DNA of 64,000 bases from positions 3,286,001 to 3,350,000 of the forward strand of contig NZ_PHUE01000001.1 of assembly GCF_002813295.1 (NCBI RefSeq), in the 5' to 3' direction. The position numbers and the translations under genes were made by a program. Positions within the stretch are counted from its first letter, which is position 1, and the number at the start of each line of letters is the position of its first letter. Shown piece by piece: positions 46,359 to 55,144 of this stretch. A model generated the notes under the pieces. That model was not told the origin of the DNA. It did not search any database and saw only the letters and a list, made by a program, of their open reading frames with translations. This DNA is from Flavobacterium sp. 5. GTDB lineage: Bacteria > Bacteroidota > Bacteroidia > Flavobacteriales > Flavobacteriaceae.

Positions 46359-46423
46359 GCTATTCGTTACAATCTTTTTGTTTTAAAGAAAAACAAAAAG
46401 GATTTTCACTTTTATCAAGGCTA
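46359..46423. repeat. Dispersed palindromic repeat, copy 3
   Basis: Flank GCTATTCGTTACAATC, hairpin TTTTTGTTTT/AAAACAAAAA and flank TTTTCACTTTTATC closely follow copy 1 at 3611-3677. It lies in the intergenic stretch 46275-46513, which has no other visible feature. Confidence 0.78.
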
Positions 46424-46513
46424 AAGAGGAATAGTATTTTTAGGATAGAAACCAAACTTTGATTATAAATAAAATGCTATAAAGTTCCATTTTCATAGTA
46501 CCCAAAACAAAAC

Positions 46514-46521
46514 TATCTTTG
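46514..46521 (+). promoter_or_regulatory. -7 promoter element of the pseudouridine synthase gene
   Basis: TATCTTTG, 21 bp before the ATG at 46543. Confidence 0.55.
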
Positions 46522-46542
46522 CGTTTTAAAACTTCGAATAAA

Positions 46543-47118
46543 ATGTCTCACCATCATTTCATGGTTCATAAACCTTACGGATATCTAAGTCAATTTATTT
46601 ATGAATTGAAACGCAAGAAAAAGCTCTTGGGGGAATTACACGATTTTCCAGAGGGTACCATGGCTATTGGGCGGCTTGATGAAGATTCTGAAGGTCTACT
46701 TTTATTAACAACCGATGGAAAGATGAGCGAAATCATTCGCAGTAAAAAAGTTGATAAAGAGTATTATGTCCAAGTCGATGGAGTAATTACTCAGGAAGCA
46801 ATAGATGAATTGAAAGAAGGTGTTGAAATTGGATTCGATGGAGGGAAATACAAAACCAAAAAATGTGAAGCCAGGCTTATTACTGAAATTCCTGATTTTG
46901 GACCGAGAGGTAAGAAAATAAGAGATGAGCGTCATGGACCAACCTCATGGGCTTCCATTACAGTAAATGAAGGTAAGTTTCGCCAAGTTCGTAAAATGAC
47001 AGCAGCAGTTGGTTTCCCAACTCTAAGATTGGTACGAGTACGCATAGGAAACGTATATTTGAACAACTTAAAAGCAGGTGAAGTTTTAGAAGTTTCTAAT
47101 TTTCAATTAAACGAATAA
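46543..47118 (+). CDS. 23S rRNA pseudouridine synthase, RluE/RsuA type
   Basis: A 191-residue RsuA-family enzyme without the N-terminal S4 domain. The catalytic motif GRLDEDSEGLLLLT (Asp near 48) is intact, followed by KEYYVQVDG and the C-terminal EGKFRQVRKMTAAVGFPTLRL. Lack of S4 and the size fit RluE, which modifies U2457 of 23S rRNA in E. coli. I used the ATG at 46543; the upstream TTG of the open frame overlaps the -7 element. It is followed by trmL, another RNA-modification gene, after 31 bp. Confidence 0.9.
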   Translation: MSHHHFMVHKPYGYLSQFIYELKRKKKLLGELHDFPEGTMAIGRLDEDSEGLLLLTTDGKMSEIIRSKKVDKEYYVQVDGVITQEAIDELKEGVEIGFDGGKYKTKKCEARLITEIPDFGPRGKKIRDERHGPTSWASITVNEGKFRQVRKMTAAVGFPTLRLVRVRIGNVYLNNLKAGEVLEVSNFQLNE

Positions 47119-47149
47119 ATAAAAAGATTACCGACTAAACCAATAAAAT

Positions 47150-47599
47150 ATGTTAAACATCGTATTAGTAGAACCTGAAATACCAAATAACACTGGGAAT
47201 ATTGGACGTTTGTGTGTAGGAACTGAAAGTCGTTTGCACTTAATTCATCCTTTTGGATTTGTAATTAATGATAAAAATCTGAAGCGTTCTGGACTTGATT
47301 ATTGGGTGCATCTTGACGTAACCGAATACCAAAATGTAGCCGAATGGATGTCTCAAATTCCAGATAATTCAAGAGTGTTTTTGATGAGTTCACATGCTGA
47401 AAAATCGTATTTAGAAAATCAATTTCAGGATGGAGACTGGTTGGTTTTTGGAAAAGAAAGTGTTGGCCTAAGTGCTGAGGTTTTGACATTATTCGAAAAT
47501 CATCTTACCATTCCTATGTCTTCTTTAATTAGAAGTTTTAACATCGCTAATTCGGTTGCTTTTGTGATTGGAGAGGCTAAAAGACAAATTGGATTATAG
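47150..47599 (+). CDS. trmL: tRNA (cytidine(34)-2'-O)-methyltransferase
   Basis: A SPOUT-class methyltransferase that modifies the wobble base of leucine tRNAs. Motifs 1-3 are all present: EIPNNTGNIGRLC near 10-22, VFGKESVGL near 100-108 and the knot IPMSSLIRSFNIANSVAFVIGE near 121-142. Length 149 matches TrmL, which is a minimal knot protein. Probably cotranscribed with the pseudouridine synthase gene. Confidence 0.94.
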   Translation: MLNIVLVEPEIPNNTGNIGRLCVGTESRLHLIHPFGFVINDKNLKRSGLDYWVHLDVTEYQNVAEWMSQIPDNSRVFLMSSHAEKSYLENQFQDGDWLVFGKESVGLSAEVLTLFENHLTIPMSSLIRSFNIANSVAFVIGEAKRQIGL

Positions 47600-47666
47600 T
47601 TTTGTAATGAGATAGTTGAGTTGTATTTATCGTGTGATTAATAATTTTATTTTAAAGGAAATTTCA

Positions 47667-47674
47667 TATATTTG
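47667..47674 (+). promoter_or_regulatory. -7 promoter element of the SAM methyltransferase gene
   Basis: TATATTTG, 30 bp before the ATG at 47705. The TTG at 47684 that opens the longer frame would be at or next to the transcription start. Confidence 0.5.
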
Positions 47675-47704
47675 AGATAGACATTGAGTCTTAAATTCCT
47701 TTTT

Positions 47705-49306
47705 ATGATAGATAACATTTCCTTAAGAAGTACAATTTTTAAACATCTCGATGGCTTGGTTACTGCACCCGTTGCTTATTCTCTTTATAAGAAAGGGGTG
47801 TTGGCTCATATTTTAGAAAAAAAACAATCCACACTTTCTGAACTTTTATTACAGTTTAAAGCCAATGAAGGGTATCTCAATGTAGGTTTACGTGTTTTGG
47901 CTGCTCAAGGATTTATTAATTACAAGATTGATTCTGATGAAATTACCATAACTGTCAATGAAAAAAGTGAGATTGCTTTCTCACTATTCCCATTGTATAA
48001 AGATGTGGTGGATTTATTGCATTTTTCAATGGAATTTCATCCTAGATTATTTGAAGAAGCTCCTTTTGAACGCTTGCAATCACTTTTTGAAAAATACAAA
48101 AATAATTTTGGAATAGCATTTTCTACAGATTCTTTAACCAATTCACTTCAACATCAGATTTTAACTCACATTGAAGGCTATTTAGTTGGTCCAACGATAG
48201 TGCGTCTGGGTATGAGTGGTATGTTTCATAAATACTTTATGGAAATTTCATTCCGCCCCGAGGAGTTTCATAAATCACCTGAAAATTTCAAAATCATACT
48301 TGATTTTTTGGTGCATTTGGGATGGTTTACACAAAAAAAAGGCAATTATCAATTTACAGAAACGGGTTTGTTTTTTGCCAAAAGAGCTTCGGCTTATGGT
48401 GTAACCGTTTCGTATTTACCAACCTTTAGCAAAATGGATGATTTACTTTTTGGAAATCCTTCTATTTTAAGAATTGTAGGAGATGGGGAAGATGAAATTC
48501 ATGTTGATCGAGAAATGAATGTGTGGGGAAGTGGTGGTGCACACGATGCTTATTTTAAAGTGGTTGACGAAATTATCATCAAACTATTCAATTTGCCTAT
48601 AGAAGAGCAGCCCAAAGGAATTCTAGATATGGGTTGTGGAAACGGTGCTTTTTTGGAACATATTTTTGATGTTATTGATCGACAAACATTGAGAGGGAGA
48701 ATACTAAATACACATCCTTTATTTTTGGTGGGTGCCGATTATAATCAAGCGGCGCTTAAAGTAACAAGGGCTAATTTGATTAAAGCCGATATTTGGGCCA
48801 AAGTAATTTGGGGGGATATTGGAAGACCAGATTTACTTGCTGAAGATTTATTGGATAATTATAAGATCGATTTAAAGGATTTGCTGAATGTGAGAACCTT
48901 TTTGGACCATAATCGTATTTGGGAAATGCCAAAACAAATTTCGAAGGATAGAATAAGCAATTCGACTGGTGCATTTGCGCATAGAGGTAAACGAATTACA
49001 AATAACTTAGTAGAAGATAATTTATTAGAACATTTCCAAAAATGGTCTCCGTATGTTCATAAATTCGGATTGCTAATTATTGAATTGCATACGATAGCTC
49101 CTCATTTGACTGCCCATAATTTAGGAAAAACTGCAGCAACGGCTTATGATGCTACACACGGTTTTTCCGATCAATATATTGTTGAAATTGAAGTTCTCCA
49201 TAAAATTGCTGCCGAAGCGGGATTATTTCCCGACCCAAACTATTTTAAAAAATTTCCTGATGCAGAAACGGCTACTGTAAGTATTAATTTATTGAAAGGA
49301 AGTTGA
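47705..49306 (+). CDS. Large class I SAM-dependent methyltransferase
   Basis: 533 residues. The N-terminal half has two winged-helix-like segments (YSLYKKGVLAHILEKKQSTLSELL... and FKIILDFLVHLGWFTQKKGNYQFTETGLFFA), as in dimerising O-methyltransferases. Motif I of the Rossmann fold is ILDMGCGNGAFL near 311-322, and VGADYNQAALKVTRANL near 347 is motif II. The C-terminal part contains TGAFAHRGKRI and FGLLIIELHTI. The doubled N-terminal module and the length make it unusual, and its resemblance to polyketide-type methyltransferases is only an impression. No biosynthetic genes surround it. Confidence 0.75.
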   Translation: MIDNISLRSTIFKHLDGLVTAPVAYSLYKKGVLAHILEKKQSTLSELLLQFKANEGYLNVGLRVLAAQGFINYKIDSDEITITVNEKSEIAFSLFPLYKDVVDLLHFSMEFHPRLFEEAPFERLQSLFEKYKNNFGIAFSTDSLTNSLQHQILTHIEGYLVGPTIVRLGMSGMFHKYFMEISFRPEEFHKSPENFKIILDFLVHLGWFTQKKGNYQFTETGLFFAKRASAYGVTVSYLPTFSKMDDLLFGNPSILRIVGDGEDEIHVDREMNVWGSGGAHDAYFKVVDEIIIKLFNLPIEEQPKGILDMGCGNGAFLEHIFDVIDRQTLRGRILNTHPLFLVGADYNQAALKVTRANLIKADIWAKVIWGDIGRPDLLAEDLLDNYKIDLKDLLNVRTFLDHNRIWEMPKQISKDRISNSTGAFAHRGKRITNNLVEDNLLEHFQKWSPYVHKFGLLIIELHTIAPHLTAHNLGKTAATAYDATHGFSDQYIVEIEVLHKIAAEAGLFPDPNYFKKFPDAETATVSINLLKGS

Positions 49307-49338
49307 AAGGAGTTTTCGGTTTTGTAATGACTATTTTC

Positions 49339-50118
49339 TTAAGTAATTACAAATTTCCCTTTTTCATTATCAAAAACAATATGTTCATCTTTGAATAAAG
49401 TATTAAAACTTCCTTTGGTAATCAAATTACAAGGTTCATCTTGTACTACCGTTTCTGGAGTCATGATAATCATTTCATCGCTCAATTGTATAGCCATGTC
49501 AATATCATGAGTCGAAAATAAAATACATTTTCCAGTTTCGTGCGTTAGTTTTTTTAAGAGTTTGAGCAAAGAGACTTTATGTAATAAATCCAAGTGTGTA
49601 GTGGGTTCATCTAGAATAATCAAAGGAGTGTCTTGTGCTAATGCTCTTGCAATTAAAACTTTTTGTAATTGCCCATCACTTATTTCATAATGCTTTTTTT
49701 GTGACAAATGTTCGATTTGTGTTTGCATCATAGCATTCTGAACAATTCGAATATCTGTATCTGATAAAGTCCCAATCCAATTAGTATAGGGTTGGCGTCC
49801 CAAAGCAACCAATTCGAAAACGGTTAAATTACTTGGAGGTAATTTTTCGGTCAAAACCATGCTTAAACTTTGGGCGAGTTCCAAAGGTTCGTAATTGCTT
49901 ATCTTTTTATCATTCAATAAAACAGTCCCTTGTAAAGGTTTTTGAATTCCAGTAATGGTACGTAATAAAGTCGATTTTCCGATACCATTAGCTCCAATTA
50001 AAGCAATGAGTTTCCCTGCTTGCAGATTCAAGTTGAGGTTTTCTGCTATGGTCACAGTTTCTTTTTTGGAAGAATATCCAATACTTAAATTTTGAGTGGT
50101 AAGAATGTTATTCGTCAT
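49339..50118 (-). CDS. Cobalamin-type ABC importer, ATP-binding protein (BtuD/FecE-like)
   Basis: A 259-residue cytoplasmic ATPase. Walker A is GANGIGKST near 42-50, the signature ISDGQLQK (the Q and D replacing SGG are common in this subfamily), Walker B IILDEPTTHLD and the H-loop FSTHD. It is the last gene of a minus-strand operon with the permease and the binding protein. The neighbouring cob genes and the riboswitch-controlled receptor indicate corrinoid import; the family also takes up heme and siderophores. Confidence 0.88.
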   Translation of the reverse strand: MTNNILTTQNLSIGYSSKKETVTIAENLNLNLQAGKLIALIGANGIGKSTLLRTITGIQKPLQGTVLLNDKKISNYEPLELAQSLSMVLTEKLPPSNLTVFELVALGRQPYTNWIGTLSDTDIRIVQNAMMQTQIEHLSQKKHYEISDGQLQKVLIARALAQDTPLIILDEPTTHLDLLHKVSLLKLLKKLTHETGKCILFSTHDIDMAIQLSDEMIIMTPETVVQDEPCNLITKGSFNTLFKDEHIVFDNEKGKFVIT

Positions 50119-50167
50119 AACTTTATAAAGAATTATACTTTTTTATAGAAAAAAATGGATTCAAATA

Positions 50168-51196
50168 TCACTTAAAATTCCTTTTTCTAACTAACAACCA
50201 AATGACTACAGGTGCTCCCAATATAGATGTAATCGCATTGATCGGTAAGGTAATTTCCATCCCCGGCATTTGAGAAATAACATCACATATTAACATTATA
50301 GCAGCACCAAAAAGCAAAGTACTCCAGAATAGAACCGTATGATTACTGGTTTGAAATACTAATTTAGCAATATGTGGAACAGCCAATCCAATGAAAGCAA
50401 TAGGACCAGCATAAGCAGTGATGCTTCCCGCCAAAATACTGGTTGCCAATATGATAATAAATCGGGCTCTATTGAAATTTAAGCCCATACTTTTGGCATA
50501 ATTCTCACCTAGAAGTAAAGCGTTTAGAGGTTTAATACTTAACAAGCTAAGGAATAATCCCAACAGTACACAAATGGACAGAATAAGAATGGAAGTCCAA
50601 GACAAATTACCAAGATTTCCCATGGACCAAAAAGTGAATTTTTGCAATTGTTCCGCAGAACTAAAATAAGTAAGAACTCCCACAATCGCACTGGTAAAAC
50701 TACCAAACATAAGTCCAACAATTAGTATAGCCATAGTATCTCTCAAGCGTTGAGAAACCAATAAAACTAAGACTAAAACGGATGTGCTTCCTAATGTTGA
50801 GGCCAAAACAATTCCGTAAGGAGATAATAAAATGCCACTCAAAAACGAAGGCAATATACTCGCTCCTAAAATTACAAAGGCAACCCCTAAACTCGCACCT
50901 GAGCTAAGCCCCAAAACATAAGGGCCTGCTAGCGGATTTCTAAATAAAGTCTGCATTAATAATCCACTTATCGAAAGTCCCATTCCAACCAAAACGGCTG
51001 TAATGGCTTTTGGTAAGCGATAATTGATAATGATGTATTCCCAAGTCGATTTACTAGCTTGTCCACCAGTTAAACTGGTATATACTTCTTTGAAAGGAAT
51101 CGTAATAGAACCAAAGCTAATATTTACAATAAACAAAATCATTAGCCCTATAAAAAGCAATGGAAATAAAATAGTATTTCGTTTTAGATTATTCAA
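50168..51196 (-). CDS. Cobalamin-type ABC importer permease (BtuC/FecCD-like)
   Basis: 342 residues with about ten hydrophobic helices. Family hallmarks are YRLPKAITAVLVGMGLSISGLLMQTLFRNPLAGPYVLGLSSGAS (about 54-97) and GPIAFIGLAVPHIAKLVF near 265-282, the latter contacting the ATPase. One base separates the start from the BtuF-like stop, so the operon is tightly packed. Confidence 0.9.
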   Translation of the reverse strand: MNNLKRNTILFPLLFIGLMILFIVNISFGSITIPFKEVYTSLTGGQASKSTWEYIIINYRLPKAITAVLVGMGLSISGLLMQTLFRNPLAGPYVLGLSSGASLGVAFVILGASILPSFLSGILLSPYGIVLASTLGSTSVLVLVLLVSQRLRDTMAILIVGLMFGSFTSAIVGVLTYFSSAEQLQKFTFWSMGNLGNLSWTSILILSICVLLGLFLSLLSIKPLNALLLGENYAKSMGLNFNRARFIIILATSILAGSITAYAGPIAFIGLAVPHIAKLVFQTSNHTVLFWSTLLFGAAIMLICDVISQMPGMEITLPINAITSILGAPVVIWLLVRKRNFK

Positions 51197-52339
51197 TTAA
51201 TTCAGTTTTTGAGCAAAAGTAAAAGTATAATCAGGAAGTAATTCTGGATGAAAAATTTTAATGTAATCTTTCAATACCAAATCAGGTCGGGAAGGAGATA
51301 ATTCATAAAAAATTGTACCTCCAGTAGCTCCCAGTTTTCCTTCAAAAGTGTAAATGCTTTTGTTAGTAAAAGCATCAAACTGACTGTAATGCGGGTTTGC
51401 ATTTTTTAATTCTGTCAATGTTTTAAATGATCCCGTTGCAATCCAGAAAGAAGCCGTTTTAGCTTTGTCTAAAATGTTTTCAAATGACAATCCAAGACTT
51501 CCAGTTCCTTCTAAATTTTTCCAAAGATAATCGGCTTTGGCATCTTTCATAAATTGAGCAACCCAGCTACTTCCTTTTGCTACATACCATTGATCTTGAT
51601 ACATAGAACCGTACAATACTGTTGAAGTTGGTTTCTCATTTGCAACTAGTTGTTTGGCATCGTTGTATTCTTTCACGATATTGTCAAATAATTGATTGGC
51701 TTCTTTTTCTTTTCCAAATAAGATACCATATAGTTTTAACCATTCCGCTTTTCCAAGAGGTGATTGCTCCATCCAATCGGCTTGAATTAATACTTTTAAA
51801 CCACTTTTTTGTAAATTTTCAAGAGTTGGATTATTATTGTCAATACCAAAAGTTACAATAAGTTCTGGAGCTAAATCAATAAGCTGTTCTATATTGAGTT
51901 TCTCGTTTTGTCCTACATTTTTAACTGAACCAGCATCAATTAAAGCTCTTGTTTTTTCTGAAGAAATATAATCAGTATGTGGAAATCCAACTAATGATTT
52001 TTCAACACCTAACATTTCCAAAAATGGAATATTAGTAGTAGAAGTCACTACAATAGACTGTAATGGAACATTGATTTGAGTATATTTTTTTAAGCTATCA
52101 GGTACAATTCCTTTTTTTTCTTTCAGGATATAAGTGAAATTTTTAACAGCATCTGGCCAGGGATTTGAAACTGTAACGACCGTATAACCGTCTTGTTTAT
52201 GGATGGCCAAACTTTTGGAATATTGAATGCTGTTTGTAGTGGTGACAGCATTTATAACCTCTTTTGTTTCATTGTTTTTACATCCAATAAAAGAAAAGAG
52301 AACACTGAATAATAAAATTTTGTAGAATGAAAATCGCAT
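51197..52339 (-). CDS. Cobalamin-type ABC importer substrate-binding lipoprotein (BtuF-like)
   Basis: A 380-residue periplasmic-binding lipoprotein of the TroA/BtuF superfamily. The lipobox is SFIGCKN (Cys20). The fold shows VTSTTNIPFLEMLGVEKSLVGFPHTDYI, LAPELIVTFGIDN and NPHYSQFDAFTNKSIYTFEG, typical of metallocofactor-binding proteins with two lobes joined by a rigid helix. First gene of the importer operon; a minus-strand -7 TACCTTTG is at 52369-52362. No riboswitch is found in the 96-bp gap to the divergent gene. Confidence 0.85.
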   Translation of the reverse strand: MRFSFYKILLFSVLFSFIGCKNNETKEVINAVTTTNSIQYSKSLAIHKQDGYTVVTVSNPWPDAVKNFTYILKEKKGIVPDSLKKYTQINVPLQSIVVTSTTNIPFLEMLGVEKSLVGFPHTDYISSEKTRALIDAGSVKNVGQNEKLNIEQLIDLAPELIVTFGIDNNNPTLENLQKSGLKVLIQADWMEQSPLGKAEWLKLYGILFGKEKEANQLFDNIVKEYNDAKQLVANEKPTSTVLYGSMYQDQWYVAKGSSWVAQFMKDAKADYLWKNLEGTGSLGLSFENILDKAKTASFWIATGSFKTLTELKNANPHYSQFDAFTNKSIYTFEGKLGATGGTIFYELSPSRPDLVLKDYIKIFHPELLPDYTFTFAQKLN

Positions 52340-52435
52340 AGAATATATTTTTCGATAGTGACAAAGGTATAGTAAATTATAAATTTCTTACTTAATTTTT
52401 GCAGTAAAAAATAAGACAAACGCTATCTTTACAAA

Positions 52436-52798
52436 ATGAATATTATAAAAGAGAAGTATTGTTCTACGTGTCAAAAACCTTTTAATTGTGGAGATACTCT
52501 TGAAGGGGAAGCTTGTTGGTGCAATGATTTTCCACCGATTTTTAACCCATTTGATATAGCTGATTGTCTTTGTTCGAGTTGTTTCAAAAAAGCATGTTCG
52601 GATAAAATTGACGAATTTGTAGCTACAATAACTCCTGAAACTGCAATTGGAAATAAAGCTTCATTATTGTCTGAAACTAGTCAAATCATAGAAGGAATTG
52701 ATTATTATTTTGAAGATGGAAACTATGTTTTTAAGCCTTGGTTTCATCTCAAAAGAGGCTATTGCTGTAAAAGTGATTGCACGCATTGTCCTTATTAA
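52436..52798 (+). CDS. Cys-rich CWC and DUF5522 fusion protein
   Basis: 120 residues with two zinc-ribbon-like parts. The N-terminus (YCSTCQKPFNCG...CWCNDFP, then CLCSSCFKKAC) is the cysteine-rich CWC family pattern. The C-terminus (GIDYYFEDGNYVFKPWFHLK then RGYCCKSDCTHCPY) matches DUF5522. Thirteen cysteines suggest metal or cluster binding. It lies between the B12 importer operon and cobU, divergent from the former, but a role in B12 metabolism is only suggested by position. Confidence 0.78.
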   Translation: MNIIKEKYCSTCQKPFNCGDTLEGEACWCNDFPPIFNPFDIADCLCSSCFKKACSDKIDEFVATITPETAIGNKASLLSETSQIIEGIDYYFEDGNYVFKPWFHLKRGYCCKSDCTHCPY

Positions 52799-52828
52799 AA
52801 GTTACACAAAAATATTTATTGAACAAAA

Positions 52829-53344
52829 ATGATCTACTTAATCACAGGAGGCGAGCGCTCAGGAAAGAGCAGTTATGCCGAAAATTTAGCCAAAGACTTA
52901 GCCGAAAATCCAATGTATGTGGCAACTGCCCGAAAATGGGACGATGATTTCCAAAAACGCGTAGATAGGCATCAAAAAGATAGAGACGAACGATGGGTTA
53001 ACATTGAGAAAGAAAAGCATTTGAGTGAAATTGATTTCTCAGGAAAAGTAGCTATTGTTGATTGTGTTACCTTGTGGTTGACCAATTTTTTTGTAGACAC
53101 CAAAAATGATGTAGCTCTAAGTTTGGAACAAGCCAAGCTAGAATTAGATGCCATTGCAAAACAAGAAAACACCACAATAATTATTGTTACGAACGAAATC
53201 GGAATGGGTGTTCACGCCGAAACACATATCGGTAGAAAATTTACAGAATTGCAAGGCTGGATGAACCAATATATTGCTAAAAATGCCGATATAGTCGTGC
53301 TGATGGTTTCTGGAATTCCTTTAACAATTAAAGGTAAAGTATAA
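52829..53344 (+). CDS. cobU: Adenosylcobinamide kinase/adenosylcobinamide-phosphate guanylyltransferase
   Basis: Phosphorylates adenosylcobinamide and attaches GMP to give AdoCbi-GDP. Walker A is GGERSGKSSYAE (residues 7-18), the guanylylated His is in VDRHQKDRDERW near 50, and VDCVTLWLTNFF and GRKFTELQGWMNQ are conserved. Length 171 is normal. It opens the nucleotide-loop assembly cluster. A dispersed repeat (53371-53441) separates it from bluB-cobT. Confidence 0.94.
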   Translation: MIYLITGGERSGKSSYAENLAKDLAENPMYVATARKWDDDFQKRVDRHQKDRDERWVNIEKEKHLSEIDFSGKVAIVDCVTLWLTNFFVDTKNDVALSLEQAKLELDAIAKQENTTIIIVTNEIGMGVHAETHIGRKFTELQGWMNQYIAKNADIVVLMVSGIPLTIKGKV

Positions 53345-53370
53345 GATAATGATTGTTTAGACATTACCAC

Positions 53371-53441
53371 AAGGGTTGGGTTGTTCGTTATATCTTTATT
53401 GCCGAACCCCGGCAATAAAGGATATCACTACCATCCCTAAC
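53371..53441. repeat. Dispersed palindromic repeat, copy 4 (diverged)
   Basis: A hairpin ATCTTTATTGCCG/CGGCAATAAAGGAT with flanks TTGTTCGTTAT and ATCACTACCATCCCTAACG. The flanks match the other copies only in part, so membership in the same family is tentative. Confidence 0.6.
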
Positions 53442-53460
53442 GAAAGTAAAAAAGAAAATA

Positions 53461-55137
53461 ATGACTTTAGATGAAATCATACAATCTCGCCGAGACACCC
53501 GTCATTTCACAGTAGATGCCGTACCCGAGGAAGTAATTCAAAAAGCACTACTGGCAGGACATTATGCACCATCGGTAGGTTTGACCGATGCCACAAAATA
53601 TTATCTAATCAAATCTGCTGAAATCAAAAAGGCGATAAAAGAATTGTTTTTAGTCTATAATGAAAAAGCAGAAAATCAAACTGACAATGTGCTTCAAAAA
53701 GCGCAATACCAAGCCTTAAAACTAGAAGCCATTGAAGAAGCACCACTTGGTTTAGTAATTTGCTATGATCGTTCAGTTTTGAATCAATTCACAATCGGAA
53801 CTGTCGGGAGCAACGAAGCCGTAAAATATAGCTCGGTTTGTTCTGCACAAAATATTTGGTTGTCATTGACCGAGCAAGGCTATTCGATGGGCTGGGTTTC
53901 GATTATAAATTATTACCAATTCAAACAACTTTTAGGATTGCCTGAACATATTGAGCCTTTGGGGTATTTCTGTGTGGGTAAACCTGCTACCAATTATGAT
54001 AATCAACCAATGTTGCAACAATTGAATTGGAAGCAAAAAAAAGAAAAACCTTTTGTTGAAGAAATTTTGGTTTCCAAGCTAGTCAGGGCTTCTGAGTCAT
54101 TGCGAGGAACGAAGCAATCACACTCCAACGATTCTGAGTTCATTGAAACGCTCCAACAAAAAATAGACAATAAAACCAAACCAACAGGTTCGCTTGGTGT
54201 CTTAGAAAATTTAGCCAAACAAATCGGAACGGTTTTTCAAACTTTAGAACCCAAAATAATAAAACCTCATATTGTTGTTTTTGCTGGAGACCACGGAATT
54301 GCCAATCATGGTGTGAGCGCCTATCCGCAAGATGTTACCCGACAAATGGTTGCTAATTTTCTGGAAGGAGGAGCAGGAATTAATGTCTTTTGCAAACAAA
54401 ATAATATTGAGTTAACGATTGTTGATGCAGGAGTTAACTATGATTTTCCGACCAATGCCAATTTGGTTTCTGCCAAAATAGGGAAGGGAACACAATCCTT
54501 TTTACATACTTCGGCAATGAGTCAAGCTGAATTGAATTTGTGCTTTGTAAAAGGAGCAGCAATTGTAAATACCATTTTTGAAACAGGTTGTAATTGTATT
54601 GGTTTTGGAGAAATGGGAATAGGAAATACTTCTACAGCTTCAGTTTTAATGAGTATTCTTTTAGAATTACCGATCGAGGATTGTATTGGAAAAGGAACAG
54701 GAGTTGATGATGAAAAGTTAATTCTGAAACAAAACATTCTCAAAAAAGCATTCGAGAATTATAATGGTCCAAACGACTTGCAAAATAAATTAGCTTATTT
54801 CGGAGGTTTTGAAATCATGCAAATGGCCGGGGGAATGTTGCAAGCCAAACAAAACAATATGCTTATTTTGGTAGATGGTTTTATTTGTACAGTCGCTTTT
54901 TTAATTGCCTGTAAAATGAATTCAGAAGTAAAAGAAAATGCGATATTTTGTCATTCATCAGATGAACAGGGACATCAAAAAATATTGAATTATTTGGATG
55001 TTCGAGCTGTTTTACAACTAGATTTGCGATTGGGAGAAGGAACTGGTTGTGCGTTGGCATTTCCAATTATACAATCGGCAGTTGCTTTTCTAAATGAAAT
55101 GGCTAGTTTTGAATCGGCAGGTGTTAGCAATAAATAA
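53461..55137 (+). CDS. Fused BluB (DMB synthase) - CobT (phosphoribosyltransferase)
   Basis: A 558-residue bifunctional protein. Residues 1 to about 205 are a BluB-type flavin enzyme (SRRDTRHFTVDAVPEE, LAGHYAPSVGLTD, GSNEAVKYSSVCSAQNIWLS, GWVSIINYYQFKQLLGLPEH) that cuts FMNH2 to 5,6-dimethylbenzimidazole. About 226-550 is CobT, which joins that base to nicotinate mononucleotide: KTKPTGSLGVLENLA, FAGDHGIANHGVSAYPQDVT and the catalytic Glu in RLGEGTGC near 525. The linker contains SESLRGTKQSH, encoded by an inserted genomic repeat. The fusion would pass the base from one site to the other. Confidence 0.93.
   Translation: MTLDEIIQSRRDTRHFTVDAVPEEVIQKALLAGHYAPSVGLTDATKYYLIKSAEIKKAIKELFLVYNEKAENQTDNVLQKAQYQALKLEAIEEAPLGLVICYDRSVLNQFTIGTVGSNEAVKYSSVCSAQNIWLSLTEQGYSMGWVSIINYYQFKQLLGLPEHIEPLGYFCVGKPATNYDNQPMLQQLNWKQKKEKPFVEEILVSKLVRASESLRGTKQSHSNDSEFIETLQQKIDNKTKPTGSLGVLENLAKQIGTVFQTLEPKIIKPHIVVFAGDHGIANHGVSAYPQDVTRQMVANFLEGGAGINVFCKQNNIELTIVDAGVNYDFPTNANLVSAKIGKGTQSFLHTSAMSQAELNLCFVKGAAIVNTIFETGCNCIGFGEMGIGNTSTASVLMSILLELPIEDCIGKGTGVDDEKLILKQNILKKAFENYNGPNDLQNKLAYFGGFEIMQMAGGMLQAKQNNMLILVDGFICTVAFLIACKMNSEVKENAIFCHSSDEQGHQKILNYLDVRAVLQLDLRLGEGTGCALAFPIIQSAVAFLNEMASFESAGVSNK
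54096..54119 (+). repeat. Widespread GTCATTGCGAGGAACG-type repeat inserted in frame in bluB-cobT
   Basis: A 24-bp segment beginning GTCATTGCGAGGAACGAAGC is one arm of a palindromic repeat I know from many bacterial genomes, normally intergenic. Here only one arm is present and it codes for about eight residues of the interdomain linker without breaking the frame. Adjacent bases match less clearly. Confidence 0.75.
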
Positions 55138-55144
55138 ATCCGTT

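Noticed and set aside
52340..52435. A second cobalamin riboswitch before the importer operon
   Set aside because: The gap is only 96 bp and has none of the B12-box or core motifs.
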